A stretch of DNA of 64,000 bases, from positions 2,790,001-2,854,000 of the forward strand of contig AP026543.1 of assembly GCA_026075535.2 (NCBI GenBank), in the 5' to 3' direction. The position numbers were made by a program, and so were the translations under genes. Below, in pieces: positions 23,080-33,129 of this stretch. The notes under the pieces are model-generated. The model was not told where the DNA came from and made no database searches. It saw only the letters and a list, made by a program, of their open reading frames with translations. The stretch comes from Tricholoma matsutake (taxonomy: Eukaryota; Basidiomycota; Agaricomycetes; Agaricales; Tricholomataceae). Position 1 is the first letter of the stretch; every line of letters begins with the position of its first letter.

Positions 23080-24880
23080 TCATCTCAGCTCCAGCGGGGG
23101 AATCCACTCCGGTACCTTCCCCCACTCAAACTTCTGTCCTTTAAAAGTCTCCAACACCGACTGGGGAAGCACAGCAGTCGTATAATTGGGCGGCAGCTGT
23201 TCGTCATACGGCGTCGCACCAGGTTGGTAACTTGATTTGGCGTTCACGAAATCCGGCGGCCCTGCTACCGATTTCCCTTTATCGTTATTCCTGTTAGCGG
23301 CAGGGAATGATGATAATGATGTTGATGGCGAAGACATGGGGAACGCCGATAAAGGCTGAGCGGAGAATGCTGACGCAACCTTGGGAACTTCGAGGGATGA
23401 CGATCCGCCGAATGCAGAAGCAGAAGCAGGTGGATTTGCGAAGGCGGAAGATATAGTATTGGAGGGATTGGAGGTAGGGTTATTTTGTGTGTTAAATGCG
23501 GATACAGGTTGAGTTTGGGCCTGGGTGCCGAACGCGGATCCGCCGAATGCGGATACAGGTTGAGGGGCGAGAGCACCGAAGACGGAGGGTGCCCCGAAAG
23601 CAGACGTCGTTGCCGGTGCACCAAATACTGATGGTGTCTGGGGGGGTGCTGCTGCGGGGGTAGCACTAAATGCTGACTGACCAAAAATAGAGCCACCAGG
23701 GTTTGCCTGTGACGCAGGGGTGCTAGTTGCTCCAGCCCCGAACGCGGAAGGCTGCCCTGAAAATGCTGAGAACCCGCCGCCTCCAAATGCGTTCGTCGTC
23801 CCTGAACCTGTCAAGCCCCCAAATGCTCCTGTGGCCGGTTTGATCAGGGAAGACTGTGGTTGTGAAGATTGACCAAACACAGAGGATTGTTGGGGCTGTA
23901 CGAAAGCAGACACTGGTTGTGTTGGCTGACCGAATGCTGTAGGAGGTTGAGTGGGCTGCTGCTGCCCAAATGCTGAAGGTGCAGTTGTGGTGGTGGATTG
24001 ACCAAATATGGGCTGAGCAGGTTGTGGCTGCCCAAATGCAGATCGTCCGAAGGCGGTTTGGCCAAAGGCAGATGTAGTAGTTGTGTTTCCAAATGCTGAT
24101 GCGGTGGGTGTACTGAGGGTCGATGCTGATGTACCACTGCCGAAAGGATTACTTGTATTCGTCGTATTGGTGTTCATAGACTGTGCATCGAAAAGAGCGG
24201 AGAGGCTGCTTTGCTTTACTGCCTGTTCGAAAGCTTCCTTGATATTGGCACGGGCGTTCTGTGATAGTTACGTTTAAGTCATATCTCGGAGAAGTCTAAT
24301 AATCACGGAGTCGTACGCTGTATACTTGTTCAGCAGCAGAGATCTGGTTGCTTTCGTAGGTGATCTGTATAACTTCACTTGAGTCTCTAGTAATGGCAGA
24401 AGTAGTTTCACATGATTCACATATTCATTGATATGCCCCGCTTGGCTGGCTGCAGCTGCGCGGACTCGCAGCTCCTCTGGTGACCCATCCAAATCCTTCA
24501 ACAACGTTGGTTCGTGTTTTGCAGCACCATATGATGACAGTGGCCATATAGGCTTTTCGGATTGTGGTGTAAGGTCACTCGTCATTGTGTCGGTCCTATC
24601 GAAGCTCTCTCAATTAAACTAGGAGAAGAAAATGGGCTTCACTAACGTAAATGGTAATGGAAGATTCGAGTTGTTCGAGTTCGTCCATGATTGGCCTGGA
24701 TTCCTTGAATTTCTGTGCTTCTAGGTCGTTCAATGAGAAGACTCACTTCCGAACCCTCGTTTGGGAGGATGCTCATTCCTGCACTTGTCGCCAAACTTGC
24801 ACTGACCGCGCAAGAAGAAGCTGCAGACAACCTATACAAAATCAGAGTAATATTGCGTTTTGGAACAAAGAACATACCAT
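23080..24880 (-). CDS. FG nucleoporin with CCCH zinc finger (Nup42/Amo1 type)
   Basis: Cytoplasmic-side nuclear pore component of the Nup42/Rip1-Amo1 family, involved in mRNA export with Gle1 and Dbp5. The first coding exon appears to be only the ATG (24878-24880), spliced to 24831 and downstream. The protein begins [20 protein letters not shown] followed by EHPP, a C-x7-C-x5-C-x3-H zinc finger. After further short introns comes the fungal block [26 protein letters not shown]..., typical of Amo1 relatives. A long FG region follows (24177-23300) with about nineteen FG dipeptides, mostly AFG. The C-terminus is a conserved tail [36 protein letters not shown], the region expected to contact Gle1. 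It shares a divergent promoter with TAF4. Confidence 0.88.
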
Positions 24881-25057
24881 CGCGCGCCTCGTCCAGAGCT
24901 GAGCTTGTTGAAATCACGTGTGTCCAACAACTTTGAATCCCAGTCTTTACGATCGTCCCGCGTTCGTTGTGCATTCCGCCTTTTGCTTTCTATACCCTGT
25001 ATGTACTGCGTTATCGGGTTTCAGCTCCAGAATATAGTCTTATATAGGTCCCACAGC
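24881..25057. promoter_or_regulatory. 177-bp divergent promoter between Nup42 and TAF4
   Basis: The inferred start codons of the minus-strand nucleoporin (24880) and plus-strand TAF4 (25058) are 177 bp apart. Both transcripts must therefore start from this interval, or partly inside a neighbour's 5' UTR. No canonical TATA box is evident beyond AT-rich words such as TTATATAGG near 25040-25048. Confidence 0.6.
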
Positions 25058-26513
25058 ATGAAGAGCGAAACCGAAAATGCGCCCCAGCCAACATCACAAT
25101 CCTCAACACCAGTACCGGCCTATACGACACCACAATGGGCGACAACATCTCGTATGCTGATTCTGCGAGATGTTCCGTACTAAATGTGTTGACCAGCTTT
25201 TCGTTTCCAGAAATCCCAATAGATCCAGTGCTCCAGCAACAGCCCACGTAAACACATTGTCATATCCGAGACCGCAGGTCTTTGTTGAAACATTACCAAT
25301 ATAGGACGACGACATACCAACATTATCAAGCCTACGCGTCCCATTATCCTCAGGCTGCCTACGGACACTACCAGCCGTATCCTACGCCTGTGTCTACTCA
25401 GGTCTCTCAGCCTGCTGCACAGCGTCCAGCGACGGCAAGTGCTGCTCAAACAAATAGCGGGATGGATACATCAGACATTGCTACTCTGAATGATGCGCTA
25501 GGTAGCGCGGGGGTTGATCTTCGAGTGTGTTTTTTTACAGAGCATACATCATATTTACCAGACTCAGACATAAATCACAGGCCGAGGAAGAAACCCTACA
25601 AAGATCACACGAACAGCACCAAACTTACCGGTCCTACGAAGACCGCAGCCGAAAACAACCTCCCATGCCGTCCTTTAACACTCAGTTTCTGGGCGCCACG
25701 ATGCGCACTGCAGCAACCCAACACAAAGTCACCAATATTCCTGACGACTCCATCAACTACCTCGCGCTAGCCTTAAGAACTCGGCTGCAAGAGCTAGTCA
25801 CAGCTATGATCGCCGCCGCACATCACCGCACGGACACGCAGTTTGACCGGCCTGCATCGCTGTACGAAGATGGCTCGCCGATGTGGAGTATCGTTGTACG
25901 CAGCGACGTCGCGAAGCAGCTGGCGGCTCTGGAAAAAGTCGAACGGGAAGAGGAGATGCGGGTACGCAGAGAACGCAAGGAGCGCATGGACATGGCCGCG
26001 GCACATGCTGCGGCGCTCGCTGCGCAAGCAAACGGTGCAGCAAACTCCATGGCTGGGGACGGATACGATGATGCCGAGGGTAGTGCGAAGAAAAAGAGGA
26101 AGAAGGAGGGTCCAGGTGTGACAGCAAGGAATATGTCTGAGGATGTGAGAAAAAAGATGTCTAATGCCGTAGCAACGCAGGCCGCTGGCTTAGGGGGGAA
26201 GTATGCGTGGATGAACGCGTCCAATGCCCCGCCCTCGAAGCCGAAGCCTGCTGCTCCGGTGGCGATGAGTTCCACGCCAGTTGCTGGCACGGCAACGACT
26301 CCGGCAACAACGACGACGCCTGCGCTAGGGGTGGGTGGTAGCTCGTGGGCTCGGCCGTATGTACCTGCGAAAAAAACTTCAGCGACAACGGCACAAGCAA
26401 ATACAGAGGAAGAAGACACGCGGACACCAATCACTATGAGAGATGCGATGTTTGTGATTGAGAAGGAGAGAGGGCATGGTGGGGGGAGAGGGTCTGCCCG
26501 GGGCTGGGTATGA
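25058..26513 (+). CDS. TAF4: TFIID subunit TAF4
   Basis: TBP-associated factor; pairs with TAF12 through a histone-like fold in TFIID. The start at 25058 (MKSETENAPQP) opens a Gln/Pro/Thr/Tyr-rich low-complexity N-terminus (HYPQAAYGHYQPYPTPVSTQ), then DTSDIATLNDALGSAGVDLR. After an intron (about 25523-25581) follow EEETLQRSHEQHQ, FLGATMRTAATQHKV, the conserved core YLALALRTRLQELVTAMIAAAHHRTD, a charged helix (KVEREEEMRVRRERKERMDM), NMSEDVRKKMSNAVATQAAG, and the C-terminal signature TMRDAMFVIEKERGHGGGRG. This is the TAF4 C-terminal domain in full. The stop is at 26511-26513. Introns at the 5' end are placed only roughly. Confidence 0.92.
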
Positions 26514-27171
26514 ATGTGCAATGTTCATCCGATATTGTCCTCAGTTACATGGTTAGCTGTTTATGTCTTCATGAAAACGCGTTGACCAGGTTATCAGAGT
26601 ATGGTGCGCAACACCTAGACTCTATAGCTAGTCACCACCACATTTGGACAGCAGCCAAATTACAAGTTTTAGTCTAGGAGTTAAGTATGTAGCACTACTT
26701 AGAATATTCATTTTCTCTACTGAACAACTATGGGACGAAGCGAACAGTATCGCCGTGCCAACAGTCTCTAGCTCTTGCTTCAGAAGCCAAACCTCTCAAG
26801 AGCATGCATCACAACCTTCTGCACCCTCGGATCTTGATCTCGAGATGACAGTGCAGACAGATAAGCCAGTTCTTGTGCATATTTTTGCCCAAATTTCACT
26901 GTGAACTGAACTTCATCGAGTTCTTTTGGGGAGCAGTTAAAAAGTGGCTTCACGATCAATGCGATTACATATATATTCCTGACCTTGTAAGATTTAAACT
27001 TACACACAAGGCCACCTCAACAATCTGTAAGTGGGAACACCGGATGATCTGATGGATGAAAGCATACCTAGAAGGCTTGACTGGGAAAGATGCTCCAGAT
27101 GAAACAAGTCGCAGTTCCAGAGTTCCAACAGTACATGATCAAATAAATGAGTTATAAAAGAAAAACCAAAC
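26514..27171. other. intergenic with one unassigned minus-strand open frame
   Basis: A minus-strand frame at 26780-27007 encodes a segment ending QKVVMHALERFGF. It contains [12 protein letters not shown], which weakly recalls the KFGKEF segment of Ist1-type ESCRT proteins, but no full domain can be built and the frame runs into the tRNA gene upstream. I do not call a gene. The T-rich stretch next to 27157-27166 on the minus strand serves as the tRNA terminator. Confidence 0.35.
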
Positions 27172-27251
27172 TGCATTGACCGGGAGTCGAACCCGGGGCT
27201 AGGCCATTCTAAGGTGGGAAGACCCAATGTTAACCGCTACACTATCAATGC
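27172..27251 (-). tRNA. tRNA-Gly (CCC) with a short intron
   Basis: Minus-strand cloverleaf: acceptor stem GCATTGA/TCAATGC, D arm with AGCGGTTA, and T arm CCGGG-TTCGACT-CCCGG. The anticodon stem GGGTC/GGCCT closes a loop that reads TTCCCA...T once an 8-nt insert (CCTTAGAA) after position 37 is removed. That gives anticodon CCC with U33, in the canonical intron position. A T-run terminator follows on the minus strand (complement of about 27157-27166). Confidence 0.88.
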
Positions 27252-27449
27252 CTTCCAACATGAAAGGTAACTGTACCTCAGATTGATCTACATGCGGGTA
27301 TAATCCAAGTGAATATCATAACCTCGTGACAAGTCCAATTGATTGAAGTAAGAAACTATGTTACATGTAACAGTTGAAATACTATATCCCTGTTCATGCG
27401 TTTGACGTTAACTTATTCGCTAAACCAAGTAGATCAAAGCATTCAAGTT

Positions 27450-28019
27450 TCAAGCGATACTGATTTTCTTGGGGGCCAAATCGGGAGCGGACTTGGGGAA
27501 TGTCACGTATAAAACCCCGTCCTCCATTGACGCCTTGATCTCGTCCTCCTATGAGATCGTCGTCAGCGCTAGTAATATATACGCGCAGATAGAAGCTTAC
27601 CTTGACACCCTGGGGTAGTTGCAGGGTGCGAGCGAACTTCCCATACTTCCTCTCTCGCACAGCATACCCGCTCTCCTCGTGTTCCGAAGACATTTTTGTC
27701 TCCCCGGAAACCGTGAGGCGGCCGTTATGAACATCAATGGAAACACCCTCCTTCTGCATCCCAGGCAACTCGAATGTTGCAGTCACAGAATTATTGGCCG
27801 AGTTCTCATGGAGGTCCATCCTAAACGCAGATTGTTAACGTATATGCGTAACATTGAGTGAGGCGGAACATACCTTGGCTTGATGGCTCGGACCGCACCT
27901 CCCGACTCACCAGATTCGATACGGCGGCGCTGGCCAGAAGAGTCCCAGCGCCCACCGAAGGACTCGTCAATGAAGCGGTCGAGGTCATAGAAAGGCTCGT
28001 AGAACCAAACAGACGACAT
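27450..28019 (-). CDS. small heat-shock protein (HSP20/alpha-crystallin)
   Basis: ATP-independent holdase chaperone. The start at 28017-28019 gives MSSVWFYEPFYDLDRFIDESFG, typical of fungal Hsp16-type proteins. After an intron the alpha-crystallin domain reads MDLHENSANNSVTATFELPG, KEGVSIDVHNGRLTVSGE and YGKFARTLQLPQGVK. After a second intron it ends EDEIKASMEDGVLYVTFPKS and a short tail, stopping at the complement of 27450-27452. GVLYV stands where the family's usual GVL(x)(V/I) motif lies. Upstream are three heat-shock elements and a TATA box, so strong heat induction is likely. Confidence 0.93.
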
Positions 28020-28120
28020 GTTGTGGATGTAAGAAAAATTTAGTGACGTTGAGCAGTGAGCGCTAGTGAGCACCGATGCTTGTTTGAAAAATCTGAGGGT
28101 TGAGACAGCTCGAGACGACT

Positions 28121-28127
28121 TTTTATA
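28121..28127 (-). promoter_or_regulatory. TATA box of HSP20
   Basis: TATAAAA on the minus strand, about 100 bp upstream of the HSP20 start codon and just downstream of the heat-shock elements. Confidence 0.7.
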
Positions 28128-28140
28128 CCCCCATTACATA

Positions 28141-28290
28141 GAAAATTCTAGAACAAACTATGCGTTCATGTTTGCAAATGCAAGGAAACAAGTGACGCCA
28201 GTCCGCACGAAAGTTCTAGAACGCCCTTAATTTAGGAACAAGTGTCTTGGAAAGTGAGAGGCGAAGTACTGGCGAAGCCCTAGAACATTC
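28141..28290 (-). promoter_or_regulatory. heat-shock element cluster
   Basis: Two perfect three-unit HSF sites of the form GAAnnTTCnnGAA, at 28141-28153 (GAAAATTCTAGAA) and 28209-28221 (GAAAGTTCTAGAA), plus a two-unit site GAACATTC at 28283-28290. All lie upstream of HSP20 and should bind trimeric HSF. Confidence 0.88.
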
Positions 28291-28291
28291 G

Positions 28292-28756
28292 ACAAGCATC
28301 CAACGATAGTCTAGACAGCAGATATAGGCCAGCTGAGATACTTAGGCCTCTTATGCATGATCCGAAACTCTAACGAGATGAGATTATTTTTCATCGGAAA
28401 ATGCCGATGTTCCAGAATTAAATCACGTGCGGGATTTTGAGCTCGGCATGATGCGGCAACCTAAATCTGGTAATAGATGAGGCACAGGACCAAGTTTGGC
28501 TCGTATACCAATCTGGCCGACATTGTTGTCAACGTTGTCGTGCCACGTCGCGCTCACCATCCTCGATGATGAGGACACTGTTTCACTCATTCTGGACCAT
28601 TTTCCTTCACTTTTTTGGTATATACTATAGCCGGTCACCTACTCGGCCACACTGGGTACTCGGCCAAACATGTATTTAATGATTAAATAGCTGCTAATTT
28701 GGGTAGTTATGTGTTTTAATTTTGAGAATTGGACCTAAGAAAGGTGTATACATTCA
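28292..28756. other. intergenic, edge of host gene island
   Basis: About 460 bp between the HSP20 promoter and element D. No gene or repeat recognised. Confidence 0.5.
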
Positions 28757-28790
28757 CAGGACCCCGGGAAATGGTAGGTGAGGCCTGGTA

Positions 28791-29215
28791 TATAAGGGCA
28801 ACCTAAGCCTCTAGCAAAGGGAAATCCAAAGTTAAAATTATGCTACATAATACAGGGATTGGGGGCGCACCTAGCAAAGGGAAATCCGAAGAGAAAACTC
28901 TAAGGATCCCCTTGCTGATGCCCAGTATATGTGAAGACGACAAAAATCAAATATAACCTAAAAATAGAAAAAGGCAGAGATAGGCAGATCAAGGCCGCCG
29001 AATGACATCATACCAAGGGGTATGTGTCAGAAGGGGTACTCCGCCTCTAAATATAAAAGTGTCAACATATACAAACATCATAGCAAGGGAAAATTAGTAA
29101 TAAAATCCGGAAAAATCATAGAAAATGAAGAATAGAAGGAAATGAGGTGGGGAAAATATGGGACGAACATAAAAAATAGGAAAAACACACAGGGCACCCC
29201 CCTAGTCCCCTTACG
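28791..29215 (-). repeat. family B 3' LTR
   Basis: 425 bp; minus-strand ends CGTAAGG (expected TGTAAGG, one changed base) and CCTTATA. Confidence 0.95.
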
Positions 29216-29226
29216 TCACCCCCTCT

Positions 29227-32200
29227 CTAAGATGCATCGCCCCGATGCATTCGAAATTGTATACAACCAAAGTCCGTGACTTGAATGCGACACGGTGCAG
29301 CAGTGTGCCGTCGGTGGAATTCCTTGATTAACCGAGGGGCATTTACGTCAGACTCTTCGACCCATGAGTTCTCCTCATACCCATAACCCTTCCAATGTAC
29401 CAAATACTGGAGTTTTCCTCGACGCAAACGGCTGTCCAAGATTGACTCGACTTCATATTGGGGTTCTCCCTCAATCACTGTAGGTGGTGGTGGTGGGTGT
29501 GAATGGCGTCCCAGGAACAGATCTGGGGGAGCTGGAAGCAATTTGATGACATGGAAGACGGGATGGAGTCTGGACATGGAGGCTGGGAGGCATAGATGAT
29601 AGGCATGTGTTCCAACGCACTTGACAATGGGGAAAGGTCCCAAGAAGTGATGAGCGAGTTTCTTGGATGGACGTGTAGTGGAGATGTCACTGGAGTCAAG
29701 ATAAACTTGATCACCAACCTTGTACTGAGGGGTTGGGGAGTGGCGCTGGTTGTAAAATTGCGCCATGTCGTCCTTCGCCTTTGCTAAGGCTGCCCTTGCC
29801 TCCTCCAAGCTATCCCTCATGCATTCTGTGAACTCATTCACTGTCTCGATGTGTGAGGGAGTTTGGCGAGGTTCAAATCCCATGCGTGGATGTCGTCCAG
29901 TGTCTAAGAGGAAAGGGGTCTGTTGAGTGGAAGCATGGACATGGTTGTTGTACCCAAACTCGGCCAAAGGAAGGAGATCATCCCAATCGTCCTGGCATTC
30001 ATTGACAAAGAGGCGGATGTACTGCTCCAGTTCCTGGTTGACTCGCTCCGTCTGGCCATCAGTTTGTGGGTGATAAGCAGTTGAAGCGAGGAGTTTGATC
30101 CCCAGGAGTCGGTACAGCTCACGAGTGAACTCTGCCATGAACTGAGGGCCACGATCTGAGAGGAAGGCACCAGGAAGTCCATGTAATTTCCACACGTGGT
30201 GGAGGTAGAGTCGAGCGGCACCTAGGGCACTGACAGTGGTGTGAGTGGGAATGAAGTGAGCGGGGTTTCCCACTGAGTCAACTGTGCACATCACCGCATC
30301 AAACCCGTTTGACTCTGGCAATTCCACCACAAAGTCGACGCTGACGACATCCCAACGACTCTCTGGAACAGGAAGAGGGTGTAGCTCACCAATAGGCTTG
30401 CGACGAGGGACCTTGGTGTGTAAGCAAAGGTCACAAGTGCGACAATACTGACCAATGAGCTGTGACATTTGTGGCCACCAATAGTTCTGTGAGGTGAGCT
30501 CCAAGGTCTTCCAGTGTCCGGGGTGGCCAGCAATCTGTGAGTCATGGTGTTGGGATATGATGTGCCGGCAAAGGTCTGGGTCATTGGGAACATAGATGCG
30601 ATCCCTGAAATACAACAAGTCCTCCTTTTCAGCCCACTCTGCCGCACGTAAGGAAAGGGTCGATCCCTTCCTCAGTTCTTTAACAGCTCGGGCGACAACA
30701 TCCTCATGTAAACCGCTACGGTTTGCGCGACGAATGTCACGTAGGATGTCCCGCTCCTTGCCCTGGGGTACGATGCCTTCCAGTGCCCGAATGGTGAACA
30801 GGTCTGGCTGCAACAGCACAATGTTTTGGTTGTCACCGCTGCCATCCCCATGGTCTGCACGTCCGGATAGGGCATCGGTCTTCCCCATGCTGCGACCCGG
30901 ACGGTGGTGCAAGGAGAAGTTGAATCTAGATAGATACAGGGACCAACGAGCTTGACGACGGTTCAATTTCTTGGCTGTCATGAAGTACTCGAGGTTCTTG
31001 TGATCTGTCCAAATTTCCACCTTGTGTTGGGCACCCTCAAGGAAGTGTTGCCACTCCTCAAGCGCACGCATTATCGCCAACATCTCCTTGTCATGGATCT
31101 CGTAGTTTCTCTCTACAGCACTAAGGCTTTTGGAGTAGAACGCAACAGGATGCCACTTCTGGTCCTCCGGAGACTGCTGAGACAACACAGCGCCCATCGC
31201 AAAGTCAGAACTGTCAGCTTCTACACGAAAAGGACGCGAATTGTCAGCAAAGGTAAGGATCGGAGCGGAAGTGACCATGTCCTTAAGCTTTTCGAATGCC
31301 TCCTGTTGTGCATTATCCCACCTCCATGCCTCCTTTCCTGTCAAGTCGAACAGCGGTCGTGCATGATGTGAGAAATCCTTGATAAAATGCCGATAAAAAT
31401 TGATGAAGCCCAGGAAAGACTGCACCTCCTTCTTGTTCGTGGGCGTCGGCCAAGCTGTGACCCTGTTTACCTTGATAGGATCCATCTCCACTTGACCCTC
31501 CAAGATAATCAGGCCGAGGTACTCGATCTTGGTCCTTTTGAACTCGCATTTGTCCTGACGAAGGTAGAGTTTGTACTGTCGAAGTCGCTCTAGGACGAGG
31601 CGTGTGATGCGACAGTGCTCTTCAACCGTGCGAGTGAAGATGAGGATGTTGTTGAGATAGATGCAGACAACGCCTTTGAGGATGAGGTCATGGAAGATGT
31701 CGTTCATCATGGTCTGAAAGGTGGCAGGGCTATTAGTAAGGCCAAAGAACATGACAAGCGGTTCAAAAAGACCACGGTTGGTATGAAAGGCTGCCTTCCA
31801 CTCATCTCCCTCCTTTATCCTCACATTATTATAGCCCCAATGGACATCGAGCTTGGTGAAGTATTGGGCTCCATGGAGCTGGTTTACGAGTTCGGAGATG
31901 AGGGGTAGTGGGTAGCGATTTTTGACCGTGATGTTGTTGAGTCTTCTGTAGTCTTGAACCGGTCGAAGTGAGCCATCCTTCTTCTTGACAAAGAAAAAGG
32001 GAGAGGCCATGGGTGACTTCGATGGTCGAATACGTCCAGAGGCCAGGTGCTCGTCGATGAACTGGTCAAGCTGCTGTTGTTCTTCCAGAGAGAGAGGATA
32101 GACCTTGCAGGATGAAGGGGTTGTGCCGGGGGTGAGTTTGATCACGTGATCCCATGGCTTACGCGCAGGAAGAGAGTCGAATGACTCCTTGGAGAACACG

Positions 32201-32427
32201 TCTTCAAACTCATGGAGATGAGGGAGTAAGGAGTTAGTAGAGGATTTAGCAGCGTTGTTTTTGTGGAAGGCCTCGGTGAGGCATTGGGATATGTTCGATG
32301 TGGCACACACCTCATGCGATGAGCGAATCACAGTGTAGAAGATCCGATCACCCTCCTCCACTTCCTCTGGGTCCTCATCATCATCATCCGAGTCCGGCAT
32401 TAGATCAGGAACCCCTTCCAATTCCAC
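29227..32427 (-). CDS. family B pol: RT, RNase H, integrase, chromodomain (1066 aa open)
   Basis: Long uninterrupted frame. RT is at about residues 100-290 (RPVQDYRRLNN, KLDVHWGYNNV). Its catalytic box reads IYLNNILIF instead of YLDDILIF (codons at 31648-31653), so both metal-binding aspartates are Asn and polymerase activity should be lost. RNase H is at about residues 395-520 (VEADSSDFAMGAVLS, HDKEMLAI, WTDHKNLEYF). The integrase zinc site starts at about residue 628 (HHDSQIAGHPGHWKT...CRTCDLC) and the core at about residue 690 with SVDFV, LSDRGPQF and QTERVNQELE (DDE intact). A C-terminal chromodomain at about residues 985-1040 (YEVESILDSRL...WKGYGYEENSWV) would direct integration to modified chromatin. 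The frame continues upstream into the protease across a single TGA. Confidence 0.95.
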   Translation of the reverse strand: MELEGVPDLMPDSDDDDEDPEEVEEGDRIFYTVIRSSHEVCATSNISQCLTEAFHKNNAAKSSTNSLLPHLHEFEDVFSKESFDSLPARKPWDHVIKLTPGTTPSSCKVYPLSLEEQQQLDQFIDEHLASGRIRPSKSPMASPFFFVKKKDGSLRPVQDYRRLNNITVKNRYPLPLISELVNQLHGAQYFTKLDVHWGYNNVRIKEGDEWKAAFHTNRGLFEPLVMFFGLTNSPATFQTMMNDIFHDLILKGVVCIYLNNILIFTRTVEEHCRITRLVLERLRQYKLYLRQDKCEFKRTKIEYLGLIILEGQVEMDPIKVNRVTAWPTPTNKKEVQSFLGFINFYRHFIKDFSHHARPLFDLTGKEAWRWDNAQQEAFEKLKDMVTSAPILTFADNSRPFRVEADSSDFAMGAVLSQQSPEDQKWHPVAFYSKSLSAVERNYEIHDKEMLAIMRALEEWQHFLEGAQHKVEIWTDHKNLEYFMTAKKLNRRQARWSLYLSRFNFSLHHRPGRSMGKTDALSGRADHGDGSGDNQNIVLLQPDLFTIRALEGIVPQGKERDILRDIRRANRSGLHEDVVARAVKELRKGSTLSLRAAEWAEKEDLLYFRDRIYVPNDPDLCRHIISQHHDSQIAGHPGHWKTLELTSQNYWWPQMSQLIGQYCRTCDLCLHTKVPRRKPIGELHPLPVPESRWDVVSVDFVVELPESNGFDAVMCTVDSVGNPAHFIPTHTTVSALGAARLYLHHVWKLHGLPGAFLSDRGPQFMAEFTRELYRLLGIKLLASTAYHPQTDGQTERVNQELEQYIRLFVNECQDDWDDLLPLAEFGYNNHVHASTQQTPFLLDTGRHPRMGFEPRQTPSHIETVNEFTECMRDSLEEARAALAKAKDDMAQFYNQRHSPTPQYKVGDQVYLDSSDISTTRPSKKLAHHFLGPFPIVKCVGTHAYHLCLPASMSRLHPVFHVIKLLPAPPDLFLGRHSHPPPPPTVIEGEPQYEVESILDSRLRRGKLQYLVHWKGYGYEENSWVEESDVNAPRLIKEFHRRHTAAPCRIQVTDFGCIQFRMHRGDAS

Positions 32428-32466
32428 TTCAGGTATAGGCAGGGGTCCAGCACGACACTTCTGAGT

Positions 32467-33129
32467 TCATCGTATTGCCGCCTTCTGTCCATGACGTTCT
32501 TGCCTGGCTTCTGTGAAACACGTCTGACAGCGGGATGGACATCGGCTCATGGTAACCTCCCCGGTGCGCCAGTCGACCTCCGGGTTATGGTCTCGAAGCC
32601 ATGGATATCCCAAAATCGCCTTTTGCTTTCCTAATTGAGTGACAGCAAAAAGGGCACGCTCACTATGATCTTTGTAACGGAGAACCAGGTCTGCAACCTC
32701 TCGGATGGCACCAGCTTCATTTGGGGATCCATCCACGTTATATACAGGTATCGGACGTGAGAGTGAGTGAGTATTTAGACGATGTTGTTGTACCAGATGG
32801 GAATCGATGAAGAGACCAGTCGCACCAGAGTCCAGGAGCGCAGAGACACCAAGTATCTGTCCAGTGTCGGTCGTCTGCAGTTCGATGGCTAGGTTTAAGG
32901 AATGTGCAGAGGGAGTGGATGCCACAATATACTTGCGTGGTAGTTTACGCTCCCATGATTTAATTTTGGGACATGGAGTAGAAGGAGAGATGGGGAGAGC
33001 GGGTACGTCTTTAGCCAACTTCGAAGGGTCAGAGAGGAGAGCAGTCACAGAAATGGATTCATTCTCTGGGGATTCAACTGACAAGACTTCAAAGCGGTTA
33101 TGGACAGGCAGTGAGGGCATACAATTCAC
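32467..33129 (-). CDS. family B protease region, ends in a TGA before RT
   Basis: 220-codon frame with an aspartic protease: active-site loop ALLDSGATGLFID (about 32800-32840) and the flap-distal ILGYPWL (about 32600-32620). It is in the same frame as the 1066-aa pol ORF, separated by one TGA (32467-32469) and 13 codons. The stop could be a decayed CGA (a CpG change), or less likely a programmed readthrough site. It overlaps the zinc-knuckle end of gag by 4 bp. Confidence 0.85.
   Translation of the reverse strand: MNCMPSLPVHNRFEVLSVESPENESISVTALLSDPSKLAKDVPALPISPSTPCPKIKSWERKLPRKYIVASTPSAHSLNLAIELQTTDTGQILGVSALLDSGATGLFIDSHLVQQHRLNTHSLSRPIPVYNVDGSPNEAGAIREVADLVLRYKDHSERALFAVTQLGKQKAILGYPWLRDHNPEVDWRTGEVTMSRCPSRCQTCFTEARQERHGQKAAIR

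Noticed and set aside
23265..24137. Pro/His/Gln-rich minus-strand frames beside the FG nucleoporin
   Set aside because: Off-frame readings of the FG-repeat exon.
25823..26521. 232-codon minus-strand open frame
   Set aside because: Exact antisense of the conserved TAF4 C-terminal domain; a codon-bias shadow.
26780..27007. Ist1-like ESCRT gene
   Set aside because: Similarity is limited to a dozen residues, and the frame would have to continue through the tRNA gene.
32467..32469. Programmed stop-codon readthrough between protease and RT
   Set aside because: Possible, but the gag of the same copy carries similar stops and the RT box is mutated, so random decay is the simpler reading.
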